A DNA stretch of 64,000 nucleotides from Clostridia bacterium (GCA_017481595.1 JAFUOY010000026.1:1-64000), one strand, 5' to 3'. Numbered from the stretch's first letter, positions 19,586 to 28,322 are shown. Numbers and translations are program-made. The notes: a model not told the origin generated them from the sequence alone.

Positions 19586-20614
19586 ATGGACGCGAAGCAA
19601 AGTGTTTTCCCGAGGTGGAGGGGCTTTAACATACTTGGAATGTTTTGTTCCAAGGAGTCATGTTACAACGACTTTCGCTCGCCGGGGTATTTTATCGAAG
19701 AGGATTTTAAAATGATGGCAGATTGGGGCTTTGACTTTGTCAGACTGCCGCTTTCATATAGGCTTTGGAGCGACGTGAAAAATCCTTATGAAATAAACGA
19801 AGAGAAAATATCGTGCCTAGATGAAGCCATATATTTTGCCGAAAAGTACGGCTTGCACACAAACATAGCAATGCACCGTTTGCCTGGTTATTGTGTCAAT
19901 CAGGATGAAAAAATAGAAGAAATAAACGACCTTTGGCGCGACAAAGAAGCGCTTGATGCCGCAGCTTATCAATGGAGTCAAATTGCAAAAAGATACAAAA
20001 ATATAGGTACTGATAAGCTCAGCTTTAACGTCATAAATGAGCCCGACCGAAAAATCACTCCGTTACAGTACAAAACCGTAAACGAAAGAGTTATAAACGA
20101 TGTGAGAAAAATCACTCCCGATAGACTTTTTATTCTTGACGGCATTTGTTACGGTGATATTCCACCCGTTGATGCTATGAGATATTTTGAAAACGCTGGA
20201 TATAGCTGCCGTGGATACGAGCCACGCAGATTGACCCATTATGGAACAGGTGAGGATGACGAATACCCTAAGTGGCCCGATATGAGAAAATTTGATAATA
20301 ACGGTGACCAAGCAATCCGCGACAGACACGAGCTAGAACAGTTTTTCGGTATGTGGGCATCACTTTCAGAGGTTCTAAAGGTGGGCGTTCACTGCGGTGA
20401 AATGGGCGTTTACTATAAATGTCCCCACGATATTGCTATGCGATGGCTCGAGGACGTTTTGGATGTTTTAAAATCATATAACATCGGTTACGCCTTTTGG
20501 AATTTAAGAGGCAAATTCGGCATTATGGATAACGGCAGAACCGATACAGAAATGAAAACCTATAACGGCCACACTCTCGACACAAAAATGCTCAATCTCC
20601 TACAAAAATATTAA
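19586..20614 (+). CDS. Glycoside hydrolase family 5-like protein (endoglucanase/mannanase type)
   Basis: This 342-residue TIM-barrel hydrolase has the GH5 acid/base motif VINEP with Glu152 and a likely nucleophile Glu272 in VHCGEMGVY. Upstream strands RGFNILG and FDFVRLPLSYRLW are also typical. It should cleave beta-glycosidic bonds by a retaining mechanism. No signal peptide is present from the ATG at 19586, so it is probably intracellular and acts on imported oligosaccharides. An in-frame upstream start at 19439 overlaps a terminator and the promoter and is rejected; AAAGGAG precedes 19586. The gene sits in a segment flanked by lysS-end repeats. Confidence 0.82.
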   Translation: MDAKQSVFPRWRGFNILGMFCSKESCYNDFRSPGYFIEEDFKMMADWGFDFVRLPLSYRLWSDVKNPYEINEEKISCLDEAIYFAEKYGLHTNIAMHRLPGYCVNQDEKIEEINDLWRDKEALDAAAYQWSQIAKRYKNIGTDKLSFNVINEPDRKITPLQYKTVNERVINDVRKITPDRLFILDGICYGDIPPVDAMRYFENAGYSCRGYEPRRLTHYGTGEDDEYPKWPDMRKFDNNGDQAIRDRHELEQFFGMWASLSEVLKVGVHCGEMGVYYKCPHDIAMRWLEDVLDVLKSYNIGYAFWNLRGKFGIMDNGRTDTEMKTYNGHTLDTKMLNLLQKY

Positions 20615-20617
20615 CCA

Positions 20618-20652
20618 AAAGCCCATACGGCAAACCCGTATGGGCTTTTAAC
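20618..20652 (+). terminator. Strong terminator after the GH5 gene
   Basis: AAAAGCCCATACGG / CCGTATGGGCTTTT with a five-base loop; the U-tract is part of the stem. Confidence 0.9.
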
Positions 20653-20682
20653 AGACAGGGGACGGTTCCGAATATACTACCA

Positions 20683-20703
20683 ACAATGAAGCCCCAGGCG
20701 TAA
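20683..20703 (+). repeat. 21-bp direct repeat, right copy of the lysS 3' end
   Basis: Identical to 19255-19275 but not in any gene here. The bases before it differ from lysS, so only the last 21 bases of the gene were duplicated. Confidence 0.95.
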
Positions 20704-20728
20704 AACGGACAAAATCAAATAGGATTAT

Positions 20729-20767
20729 ATGCGAGACTTCTTATAAGGAAGTCTCGCAGTTTTTTTA
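20729..20767 (+). terminator. Strong terminator, probably the original lysS terminator
   Basis: TGCGAGACTTC / GAAGTCTCGCA with an intervening TTATAAG loop, followed by TTTTTTT. It starts 26 bases after the right lysS-end repeat, the distance expected for a lysS terminator. Confidence 0.85.
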
Positions 20768-20804
20768 CACGCAAGTTAAATGCGTGACGAAGTCGGAATA
20801 TAAC

Positions 20805-20833
20805 TTGACAGACTTTTATTTATTGGCTATAAT
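20805..20833 (+). promoter_or_regulatory. Predicted sigma-A promoter of the SGNH hydrolase gene
   Basis: TTGACA (20805-20810), 17-base spacer, TATAAT (20828-20833). Confidence 0.75.
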
Positions 20834-20869
20834 GATATTACGTAAGCAACAGATATAAAGAGGTTTCCA

Positions 20870-21910
20870 ATGAAAGATTTTTCTGAAATTGATAAGAATT
20901 TTACAATTGAAAAAACCATCGATAATAGTAAAATAAGGTTTTATAATGCTCTCAGCTACCCCTTTGAGATAAACGGTGTTTTCTACGATAATGGAAAATT
21001 CAGAAGAATGCCTGAGGACGTGGCAAAAAGCGTAAGCGATGGAGTCTATGCTCTGCACGCAAACACCGCAGGAGGCAGGATCCGTTTCAGGACAAGCTCT
21101 GCCTGTGTTGCCATAAATGCAAAAATGTCATCCGTCGGAAAAATGTCCCATTTTGCCCTTTGCGGCTCTGCAGGATTTGATTTGTACGTGGGAAATGAAT
21201 ATGCAGCCTCATTCATACCTCCCTTTGATATTACAAACGGATATGAGGGGATCGTAAAATTTGACAGGGCAGAGCCAAGGGAGATCACAATAAATTTCCC
21301 CTTATACAGTGACGTAAACGAGCTTTATATCGGACTGGACAGTGAGTCCTCGGTGTGGGAGCCATCACCCTATAAAACGGAAAAGCCAATAGTTTATTAC
21401 GGCTCCTCAATTACACAGGGCGGATGCGCCTCCCGTCCGGGTAATACGTATCAGGCTATAGCTTCAAGGGAGCTCAATGCAGATTACGTGAATCTGGGCT
21501 TTTCGGGTAATGCCAAGGCCGAAAAGGAAATTTCAGATTACATAAAAAAATTGCCTATGTCGGTGTTTGTATACGATTACGACCATAATGCGCCGACAAT
21601 CGAGCATCTTAAAATCACTCACGAAAGAATGTTTTTAGAAATTCGCGAGGCTTATCCCACCTTGCCCATAATTATGATGTCAAGACCGAAATATCATCTC
21701 AATGATGATGACGCATCTCGCTATGAAATAATAAAACGCACCTATGAAAATGCGGTTTTAAGAGGGGATAAAAATGTCTATTTAATAGACGGCCCCGCAC
21801 TTATGAAGCTTGCTGAGGGAAACGGAACAGTTGACGGATGTCATCCTACGGATCTAGGATTTTTCTCCATGGCGAAGGCAATGATAGGTGTTTTGAGAAA
21901 AATATTATAA
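20870..21910 (+). CDS. SGNH/GDSL-family hydrolase (carbohydrate esterase-like)
   Basis: This 346-residue protein has an N-terminal beta-sandwich-like domain (about 20-165) and a C-terminal SGNH hydrolase domain. The four blocks are visible: YYGSSITQGG with the predicted nucleophile Ser180, GFSGNA (block II Gly), YDYDHN with Asn240 (block III), and DGCHPTDLG with the Asp322/His325 pair (block V). It should remove acyl or acetyl groups, plausibly from sugars given the GH neighbours. There is no signal peptide, so it is probably cytoplasmic. The start has AGAGGTTTCC upstream. The insertion junction lies 166 bases before it. Confidence 0.82.
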   Translation: MKDFSEIDKNFTIEKTIDNSKIRFYNALSYPFEINGVFYDNGKFRRMPEDVAKSVSDGVYALHANTAGGRIRFRTSSACVAINAKMSSVGKMSHFALCGSAGFDLYVGNEYAASFIPPFDITNGYEGIVKFDRAEPREITINFPLYSDVNELYIGLDSESSVWEPSPYKTEKPIVYYGSSITQGGCASRPGNTYQAIASRELNADYVNLGFSGNAKAEKEISDYIKKLPMSVFVYDYDHNAPTIEHLKITHERMFLEIREAYPTLPIIMMSRPKYHLNDDDASRYEIIKRTYENAVLRGDKNVYLIDGPALMKLAEGNGTVDGCHPTDLGFFSMAKAMIGVLRKIL

Positions 21911-22009
21911 AAATGATGAAATAAAATTTTTGCTGTTTTAATATAGCGTTATGGACTTAAAAATGATATAATGATCTCAAATATATCAGTCAGAAGGCTT
22001 TAGAAAATA

Positions 22010-22903
22010 ATGAATAAATACTGCATTTTGGTTTTGTCAACTCTTTTAGCTACGGGAAAATCCTTGTTTTGTAAGGCGTTGGGAACGGGGCAATACTCAA
22101 AAAAGGAAACGGCTATATTAAATTTCAAGGCGCTTTTTATTGCGTTTGCTTGCTCCTTGATGTTCGTGGCCAATGAGCTCCATAGGCTGCTTGAAATATC
22201 TGCCTTTTCCATTATCCTTTCCGTATTTTTTGGTATATCCGTGGCGTTAACTCAGATTATGCAATCAACGGCAATGGGAAAGGGACCTGCATCCTTGGTA
22301 TCCCTTGTATATTCCTGCGGATTTTTAGTGCCTATTTTTTATGGATTGCTTTTCTGGGATGAAAGCGTATCCGTATATCAATGGCTGGGCATTTCTTTAC
22401 TTGTAATAGCCTTGTGCTTAATAGTGTGCAAGGGAGAAAAGGGCGGAAAGATGTTTGCCTGGCTACCCTTTGCGGTTATTGCTATGCTTGGCTCGGGCGC
22501 CAATGCAATATTCCAAAAAACGCATCAATATTCCCCCTTCGCAGATGAATTGAAAATATTTTTGGTTTACTCCTTACTCTTTTCAGCATTGTTTACGAAA
22601 ATTGCCTCCTTGCTGATTCGTAATAAAGGGGAAAAATCTCCCGAGCTTTCTAAAAAGCAAAGGGTAATTAAAAAAATAGTAGTTCCTTTATGCCTCGGCA
22701 TATGCGTAGGACTATTGAATTTTTTGAATTTGAGTCTATCGGGAAAGCTTCCTTCAATAATACTTTTTCCCGTTTATAACGTGGGAAGTATGCTTTTGTC
22801 CAGCCTCATATCGGCGCTTATATACAAGGATAAGCCGACGAAAAGACAGGGTATTGGCTTTGCTATAGGAATAGTGGCAATTTTAATAGTTGGAATTTTT
22901 TAA
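22010..22903 (+). CDS. DMT-superfamily (EamA-type) membrane transporter, copy 1
   Basis: This 297-residue protein consists of about ten hydrophobic segments in two EamA-like halves, with a short charged loop near residue 205 (NKGEKSPELSKKQRVIKK) and a C-terminal KDKPTKRQGIGFAIG signature. It is a predicted inner-membrane drug/metabolite transporter of unknown substrate. The GH20-type gene starts 12 bases after its stop, so the pair is an operon and the substrate may be a sugar or amino-sugar compound (inference). A paralogue lies at 24495-25367 on the other strand. Confidence 0.78.
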   Translation: MNKYCILVLSTLLATGKSLFCKALGTGQYSKKETAILNFKALFIAFACSLMFVANELHRLLEISAFSIILSVFFGISVALTQIMQSTAMGKGPASLVSLVYSCGFLVPIFYGLLFWDESVSVYQWLGISLLVIALCLIVCKGEKGGKMFAWLPFAVIAMLGSGANAIFQKTHQYSPFADELKIFLVYSLLFSALFTKIASLLIRNKGEKSPELSKKQRVIKKIVVPLCLGICVGLLNFLNLSLSGKLPSIILFPVYNVGSMLLSSLISALIYKDKPTKRQGIGFAIGIVAILIVGIF

Positions 22904-22915
22904 CAGGAGAAATTT

Positions 22916-23923
22916 ATGGAATTACCTTGGAAAACAAAGGGCATAGTTTTGACCGCGCCTCTTAGTGACGAGCTTGATGACGTTATAAAATTCATTGATG
23001 AATATTTGGCCCCTCGCGGATTTAATATGATAGTTATGCAGGTAAGATATCGCTATCAGTTCAAGCGTCATCCCGAGGTGTGGGGATATGACCCTCTTTC
23101 CCTTGAGGACGTAAAAAAACTGCTTGACGTATGCAGAAAAAACAATATAAAATTAGTGCCAAAGATGAATCTGATAGGTCATCAATCAGGCTTCCACAAT
23201 GAGCCCACGGACGGTATTCTCCACGGACATAATCAGGTTTTACCCGATACAAAGGATGGACTTTTAAGGGCTTATCCCGATTTTGACGAGCAGAAAGACA
23301 CAAGGGAGATCCTTTACTCACGCAGCATATGCTTAAGCAGTATCGGGGCGAGGACCGTCGTATGCGAGCTGATAGATGAGCTGATGGACGTATTCGAGGC
23401 GGATATGATACATATCGGCTGTGATGAGGTATTTAACGCAGGACTGTGTCCCGAATGCTTAAAAAAATCAAGGGCAGAGCTGATCTCAGACTGGATAAAT
23501 TCTCTTAACGAGCATATAAAAAAGCGAGGCGGAAAAACCCTTATCTGGGGCGACAGACTCCTTTCTACGGATACCGGCTATAACAGATGGGAATCCTCCG
23601 ATAACGGTAGCGACAGCGCTATCGATATGCTTTCAAAAGATATTATTATATGCGATTGGCATTATGATAAATATGAAAAATATCCCTCCGTGGATATTTT
23701 TGCCAATAAGGGCTTTAAAATTATGATAAGCCCCTGGAGAGATAAGGAAAGCCTTGATGATTTTGTCAGCTATGCGAAAAATCACGATACGGGTCATATA
23801 AACGGTATTTTGATGACAACGTGGTGCGGCTCGGGAGATCTTGCGAAAAGATTACTGTACGGCGAAAATGGAAGATGGATACATACGGAGCAAATTGCCG
23901 CTACTATAGAAAAATCCTTTTAA
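22916..23923 (+). CDS. Glycoside hydrolase family 20-like protein (beta-N-acetylhexosaminidase type)
   Basis: This 335-residue protein consists of a single TIM-barrel domain. The motif HIGCDEV places the catalytic pair at Asp170-Glu171, as in GH20 enzymes that use substrate-assisted catalysis on terminal N-acetylhexosamines. A late tryptophan motif TTWCGSGD also fits. There is no signal peptide and no N-terminal GH20b domain, so it is a short cytoplasmic form. ACAGGAG precedes the ATG. It follows the DMT transporter gene closely, which suggests uptake and cleavage of an amino-sugar glycoside; this is inference. Confidence 0.78.
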   Translation: MELPWKTKGIVLTAPLSDELDDVIKFIDEYLAPRGFNMIVMQVRYRYQFKRHPEVWGYDPLSLEDVKKLLDVCRKNNIKLVPKMNLIGHQSGFHNEPTDGILHGHNQVLPDTKDGLLRAYPDFDEQKDTREILYSRSICLSSIGARTVVCELIDELMDVFEADMIHIGCDEVFNAGLCPECLKKSRAELISDWINSLNEHIKKRGGKTLIWGDRLLSTDTGYNRWESSDNGSDSAIDMLSKDIIICDWHYDKYEKYPSVDIFANKGFKIMISPWRDKESLDDFVSYAKNHDTGHINGILMTTWCGSGDLAKRLLYGENGRWIHTEQIAATIEKSF

Positions 23924-24030
23924 AAGATGTAAAAGAGAATACGTATCTGGATATACGGTTGCAACCACTCCTTTTAACATTTACCAAGAACAGTGTCGCT
24001 GACGTAAAATTAAATCAACGAATTAAAAAA

Positions 24031-24066
24031 GGACGAGGAGCTATAACGGTTCCTCGTCCTGCTTAT
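24031..24066 (+). terminator. Terminator-like hairpin, GGACGAGGA family
   Basis: GGACGAGGA / TCCTCGTCC around a loop. The same stem type recurs at 28288 and, permuted, at 38536. The region 23924-24030 before it holds no gene. Confidence 0.7.
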
Positions 24067-24075
24067 ATAATATAA

Positions 24076-24116
24076 GATCCCTCGACGGATAAGCCCTCGA
24101 GGGATCGTTTTATTTG
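24076..24116. terminator. Hairpin between convergent GH20-type and XRE genes
   Basis: GATCCCTCGA / TCGAGGGATC is followed by GTTTTATTT on the plus strand and overlaps the XRE gene end on the other side. It could stop both transcripts. Confidence 0.75.
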
Positions 24117-24352
24117 ATTTCCTGTTCTAAAGCATCAAATTCGGGAGTATTAAAAAACTCACCCAAGGTGATTTTCAAGCCATCACATAATTTCTTAATA
24201 GTAATAGCTCCGGGATTTTTGCTTTTCTCGTTCAGAATACTGTAAACGGTAGAAGGAGAAACTCCGCATATGTTTGCAAGCTCGTTTACGGCAATATTAC
24301 GTTCATTGCAAAGTTGAAGTATTCTGTTGGCAATGGCTTCCTTTGTGCGCAT
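24110..24352 (-). CDS. Small XRE-family helix-turn-helix regulator
   Basis: This 80-residue protein is almost only an HTH_3 domain: LQLCNERNIAVNELANICGV, then SPSTVYSILNEKSKNPGAIT as recognition helix and wing. It should bind DNA as a dimer. Its upstream region carries a perfect 12-bp inverted repeat and a second ACGATTTATCGT palindrome (24369-24433), so autorepression is likely. An AGGAGG ribosome binding site lies directly before the start. Next to it, in the same orientation, is a DMT transporter gene that could be a target. Confidence 0.85.
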   Translation of the reverse strand: MRTKEAIANRILQLCNERNIAVNELANICGVSPSTVYSILNEKSKNPGAITIKKLCDGLKITLGEFFNTPEFDALEQEIK

Positions 24353-24368
24353 ATTATACTCCTCCTTT

Positions 24369-24433
24369 ACGATTTATCGTATAAATATTTTACCCAAATT
24401 TGCGATAAATCGTGTGGGATATATCGCAAATTT
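24369..24433 (-). promoter_or_regulatory. Probable operator region of the small XRE regulator
   Basis: The palindrome ACGATTTATCGT (24369-24380) lies next to the ribosome binding site. GCGATAAATCGT (24402-24413) resembles it. The arms AAATTTGCGATA (24396-24407) and TATCGCAAATTT (24422-24433) form a perfect 12-bp inverted repeat with a 14-base spacer. The shared core is CGATA(A/T). Confidence 0.7.
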
Positions 24434-24494
24434 CTATTGTGTCATTTTTCCGAATTCTTAAGATGATTTTTTGATATATGGTAAGCTAAAGCTA

Positions 24495-25367
24495 TTAAAA
24501 GTTTACCAAAATAATTGAGGTAATTGACAACAGCAGCACGATAAGGTCCTTTTTCGTTGGCTTTTCCTTATACACTATAAAGCCTAAAACCGTAGAAAAC
24601 AGAATACTGCCGATATTTATTGCGGGGAAAAATACGGAGCTGTTAAGCTTGCCTGCAAGATAGGTGTTCAAAAGATTACAGGTGGCAAAGAAAACACCAA
24701 TGGCAGAGCAGGAAATAAGATTTTTCCTTTGTATTTGAATGGAGCCCTTTTTAAGGAAAAGAAAGAATAGTAAGGAGCAGATAAAGCAGAAGATAAAGGC
24801 AACCAGAATAAATGAGCTCGTCTGGCCCACAAACTCCGATCCCTGCTGTATTTTTTGCACTACTCCAAGTCCGCCCGAGCAAATAAGAGCTATTATAAGG
24901 GGAAAGAAATATGAATTGGAGGTGCTTGCTTCACCGTTTGATTTTTTCTTTATTCCGGAAATTACGAGAACGGGTATAGCCATCAATATACCGAGGAAGC
25001 CCAAAAACGTTATTTTTTCCTCCCAAAAGATAGCGCCCGATAAGGTAGGAATTAAAAATCCAAATGAATATATAGTGGCGCAAATACCTGTTTTTCCCTT
25101 TGATAATGCAATGGTGTAGCACCATTGAGCGCACACAAGAAGCACACCGTAAGCTAAGGCGACAAGCACGGTAAAGAGAGAAAGCCCCTTGAAGTTGAAA
25201 AGGTTGACCGCCAAAAGAGCCAAGCTTCCCACACCGAAAATGGTGGCTTGTATACCAAAAAACTCACGCCTTTTGAACGTAAAGGAGGAAAAGCCTTTTG
25301 TAAGCACGTTTCTGCACGAGGCAAGGCAAGCGCTTAGGAGTAAAAGTAACCCGGAGATAATATCCAT
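24495..25367 (-). CDS. DMT-superfamily (EamA-type) membrane transporter, copy 2
   Basis: This 290-residue membrane protein has about ten transmembrane segments and is collinear with the transporter at 22010-22903. Shared features are the start-proximal MDIISGLLLLLSACLASCRN, the SFGFLIPTLSGAIFWEE segment and the C-terminal KEKPTKKDLIVL. The substrate is unknown. An upstream ATG (25406) would add 13 basic residues; the ATG at 25367 with AAGAGG upstream is preferred. It lies downstream of the small XRE gene's operator region in the opposite direction of the GH genes, so it may belong to that regulator's control. Confidence 0.78.
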   Translation of the reverse strand: MDIISGLLLLLSACLASCRNVLTKGFSSFTFKRREFFGIQATIFGVGSLALLAVNLFNFKGLSLFTVLVALAYGVLLVCAQWCYTIALSKGKTGICATIYSFGFLIPTLSGAIFWEEKITFLGFLGILMAIPVLVISGIKKKSNGEASTSNSYFFPLIIALICSGGLGVVQKIQQGSEFVGQTSSFILVAFIFCFICSLLFFLFLKKGSIQIQRKNLISCSAIGVFFATCNLLNTYLAGKLNSSVFFPAINIGSILFSTVLGFIVYKEKPTKKDLIVLLLSITSIILVNF

Positions 25368-25456
25368 AAAAAACCTCTTAAAATGTTTTTTATAAGTATA
25401 ACACATTTTTAAAATAATTCAATATTATCGAGAAATTTTTGTTAATTATAATATGA

Positions 25457-25485
25457 TTGAATTTTACCGTTTTCTATGGTATAAT
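25457..25485 (+). promoter_or_regulatory. Predicted sigma-A promoter of the GH38-type gene
   Basis: TTGAAT (25457-25462), 17-base spacer, TATAAT (25480-25485). Confidence 0.65.
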
Positions 25486-25514
25486 CTGCTTAAAGCTATC
25501 TGTGGAGGAACGCT

Positions 25515-28274
25515 ATGAGAATATTCGATTTTTTGCAAACCCCCTTCGTTTCGTACGAAGATAAAAATATGATTTATATTTCAGTAGAGGATTGGGATTT
25601 TTGTAACCCTTATAAGGTGGATATTTTTGTGGGAGCTGAGCAAGTATACAGCGAAAAAGTATTTGCCCCCGAATTTTCGGCTATGATACCTTGCTATGAT
25701 AAGGAATGCATTTGCGTTGTCAGACTGACCCCCTTTGAGGATCTGCCCACAGAGGGCGAATATACGATTATCCCGCCAAAGCATTGGCAGATCCCCTTGC
25801 TTTATTCCTCTCACGAGGATCTGGGATACTGCGCATACATAGAAAAGCTGCATTATGAGTGTTATGAATATTTGAAAAAGGCAATGGAGCTTTGCTTGGC
25901 GCATGATGACTTTAAATATATGATAGAGCATTATTGGTGGCTTGATGCATTTGATTCCTATGCTTCAGATGAGGAAAAGCTTTTGCTTAAAAGGTTATTT
26001 GAGGAAAAAAGGATAGAGTTGAATGCCATACACAGCGGAGTTCATACGTCTTGGGCAAATGCGGAGCAGCTTGTACGTCAGATGTATTTCGGATGTATTG
26101 ATGCTAAGGAAAAATACGGCATAACTCCACGGTGCGCCTTTTACACCGACCTTTCCGGAGCAAGCAGTTCAATTATAAACGCCTATACAAAAATGGGAAT
26201 AAAATACGTTGGCTTTTTTGCCAATTCCTTTAGAAACTGTGAGGAAAACCCCGATATACCCCCTATATTCTGGTGGGAGGATAAAACGGGAGAAAGCCGC
26301 CTTTTGCTGTGGCATCAACGTTCTTACAGACCTAATGGATTGGCAGGAATATGGTGCGATACCAAAAGACAGTATAACGAGGGTGACTTTTATCTTGACA
26401 AAACCAAAATATTAAAAACGGAAAAGTGGCTCGCAAGAAGGATAAACAGACTTGAGCCCTGTAAATACGATATATTTCCCATCAGCTTTTATGATGACAG
26501 AGAATTGCCTACTACCATGCTTTTGACAGTATGCGAGGAAATGAATAAAAAATGGAAATATCCTACGCTTCGTATGGAGGTGCCCTCCGTATTTATGTCG
26601 GAGCTTGCGGAGAAATTTGGAGAGGATATCCCTACGCTAAGAGGTGAGATAAGCGACCAATGGGCGGATTTTGCTACGATTTCTCCGCGCCTTACTTCGG
26701 AAAAGCGAAGGGTAATGCGTACTGCTTACGATGCAGAACTGCTTGCCACCTTTGATTCCATAATCAATAAGTCAAGCTATGGCAGTAAGGTATTTAAGGA
26801 CGCTTACTTCAGAATGAGTGAATTTGATGAGCATTGCTGGGCAACGTCCTCGAAGCATCCACAGGCGATGCACAGACATAATATCGAAAAGGTAAAAAGG
26901 GAGCCTATAGAAAGGGCGTCCAAGGATCTGCAAGACGTTTTGGACAAGATGTGCGGATCTGCCGACGGGGAAAGGATCAGCATTATAAATACCGTACCCT
27001 ATGGAAGAAAAAACCACGTAAGAGTCGAAAAAAGCTGCCTTGTTCCCACCAAGCTTAAGCATCAGATCCTACCCGATGAAACGGTTGTTACGGAGGCTAT
27101 AGAGCTTGATGGGGTAGAGGCAAGAAGCTTTGACGGAGTAGCCGCAAGCAAATATTCAACAGAAATCCAATCGGATCATTTTGAAACAGATTTTTATAAG
27201 GTGAGGATCAATAGGCAAACTCAAAAGGTAGTCAGCCTGTTCGACAAGGAATTGGGAGTAGAGCATATTGATACTCAGTCAAGATTTGAATTTGCTCAGT
27301 TCGTTTATGCATATGCAGAGCATAAGACCGATCCGAATTTGAGCTACGAGATACCCAAAAAGCTTGACTTAAAGGTATATGAGGGCGATATAGCATACGT
27401 TATAGTACAAACAGGCTACGAGGAGCAAAGCGGAGCGACGGTAACAACTCAGCTTACGTTCTATAAACACGAGAAAGCCATAGACGTGGATCTTAGCTAT
27501 AAAAATGCTTCGGGACTTATTGGGGATTTTTATGACCGCTATAAGAAAAATTACTTTTTCGCCTTTCCATTTAAGCTTGATGATCCTGAGTTTTACACGG
27601 AGCTTGCCGTTGGCGAGAAAAATGAGAAGCGAGATATCATACCCCTTAATGCTAATGATTTTTCCGTGACACAGGGCTGGGTTGCCGCGGAAAACGAAAG
27701 GTATGGTGTGGCAATTTATACAAGAGATATGCCTGTATTTCATATGGGAAGCATAAAGTATAATCGACTTAAAAGCGGCTTCTTGCAGGACAAGGCGCAT
27801 ATCTTCCTGTATGCAAGCTCAAACAGATGCAACAATCTGTTATATACCTCCTTGGAGGAGTGCTGTGCAAAATATCGTCTTTCCATATTGCCATACGTAG
27901 GAAAGCATAATAATACCGTGCCGTCCTGGAGCAACGAAAACGAGCATAGCCTGACAGTCAGCAAGCCTGTGGATCGGTTTAACCTTAGTCTTTTAAAGCT
28001 TTCTGACGAAAATAAAAATATAAGGCTCGTGTCGGTGAAAAAGGCTGAAGACTGTGGAAATGCCATCGTTTTGCGCTTCGTTGAAACCGCGGGAAAAGCT
28101 ACGGAATGTAAGCTGGAGCTTTTCTTTAAGCCGAAGAAGGCCCGATATATAACCAATGACGAAAGAGAGCTTGAACAAGCAACTGTACAGGATAACGTAG
28201 TGCGCTTTGTGTCCCACCCGTATTCATATACGGCATTAAAGGTGTACGGAGATTTTAATATAAGCGATAATTAA
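25515..28274 (+). CDS. Glycoside hydrolase family 38-like alpha-mannosidase
   Basis: This 919-residue protein has the GH38 architecture. The N-terminal catalytic domain carries the zinc-ligand motif SSHEDLGY (His100, Asp102) and YTDLSGAS with the likely nucleophile Asp212. A three-helix middle region around 390-450 includes MSEFDEHCWA, with a candidate zinc-ligand His. A long C-terminal beta-sandwich follows. GH38 enzymes remove alpha-mannose by a retaining mechanism. No signal peptide is seen, so it should act in the cytoplasm. The gene is monocistronic with its own promoter (25457) and terminator (28288). The family is clear, but the linkage specificity is not. Confidence 0.8.
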   Translation: MRIFDFLQTPFVSYEDKNMIYISVEDWDFCNPYKVDIFVGAEQVYSEKVFAPEFSAMIPCYDKECICVVRLTPFEDLPTEGEYTIIPPKHWQIPLLYSSHEDLGYCAYIEKLHYECYEYLKKAMELCLAHDDFKYMIEHYWWLDAFDSYASDEEKLLLKRLFEEKRIELNAIHSGVHTSWANAEQLVRQMYFGCIDAKEKYGITPRCAFYTDLSGASSSIINAYTKMGIKYVGFFANSFRNCEENPDIPPIFWWEDKTGESRLLLWHQRSYRPNGLAGIWCDTKRQYNEGDFYLDKTKILKTEKWLARRINRLEPCKYDIFPISFYDDRELPTTMLLTVCEEMNKKWKYPTLRMEVPSVFMSELAEKFGEDIPTLRGEISDQWADFATISPRLTSEKRRVMRTAYDAELLATFDSIINKSSYGSKVFKDAYFRMSEFDEHCWATSSKHPQAMHRHNIEKVKREPIERASKDLQDVLDKMCGSADGERISIINTVPYGRKNHVRVEKSCLVPTKLKHQILPDETVVTEAIELDGVEARSFDGVAASKYSTEIQSDHFETDFYKVRINRQTQKVVSLFDKELGVEHIDTQSRFEFAQFVYAYAEHKTDPNLSYEIPKKLDLKVYEGDIAYVIVQTGYEEQSGATVTTQLTFYKHEKAIDVDLSYKNASGLIGDFYDRYKKNYFFAFPFKLDDPEFYTELAVGEKNEKRDIIPLNANDFSVTQGWVAAENERYGVAIYTRDMPVFHMGSIKYNRLKSGFLQDKAHIFLYASSNRCNNLLYTSLEECCAKYRLSILPYVGKHNNTVPSWSNENEHSLTVSKPVDRFNLSLLKLSDENKNIRLVSVKKAEDCGNAIVLRFVETAGKATECKLELFFKPKKARYITNDERELEQATVQDNVVRFVSHPYSYTALKVYGDFNISDN

Positions 28275-28287
28275 AAGCGTTTTTAAA

Positions 28288-28322
28288 GGACGAGGAACAT
28301 TTTTGTTCCTCGTCCTTCTTTT
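28288..28322 (+). terminator. Rho-independent terminator after the GH38-type gene
   Basis: GGACGAGGAACA / TGTTCCTCGTCC with a TTTT loop and a T-rich tail; same stem family as 24031. Confidence 0.9.

Larger units (their letters stand above)
19276..20703 (+). mobile_element. Putative inserted segment carrying the GH5 gene, bounded by lysS 3'-end repeats
   Basis: About 1.4 kb lies between two identical 21-bp copies of the lysS terminus. The canonical strong hairpin terminator expected just after lysS is found after the right copy (20729), so the segment appears to have been placed between gene end and terminator. It contains one GH5-type gene with its own promoter and two terminators, and no recombinase. 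Near the right end is GGGGACGGTTC, a motif I associate with REP/Y1-transposase-linked repeats; this link is from memory and uncertain. Confidence 0.6.
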
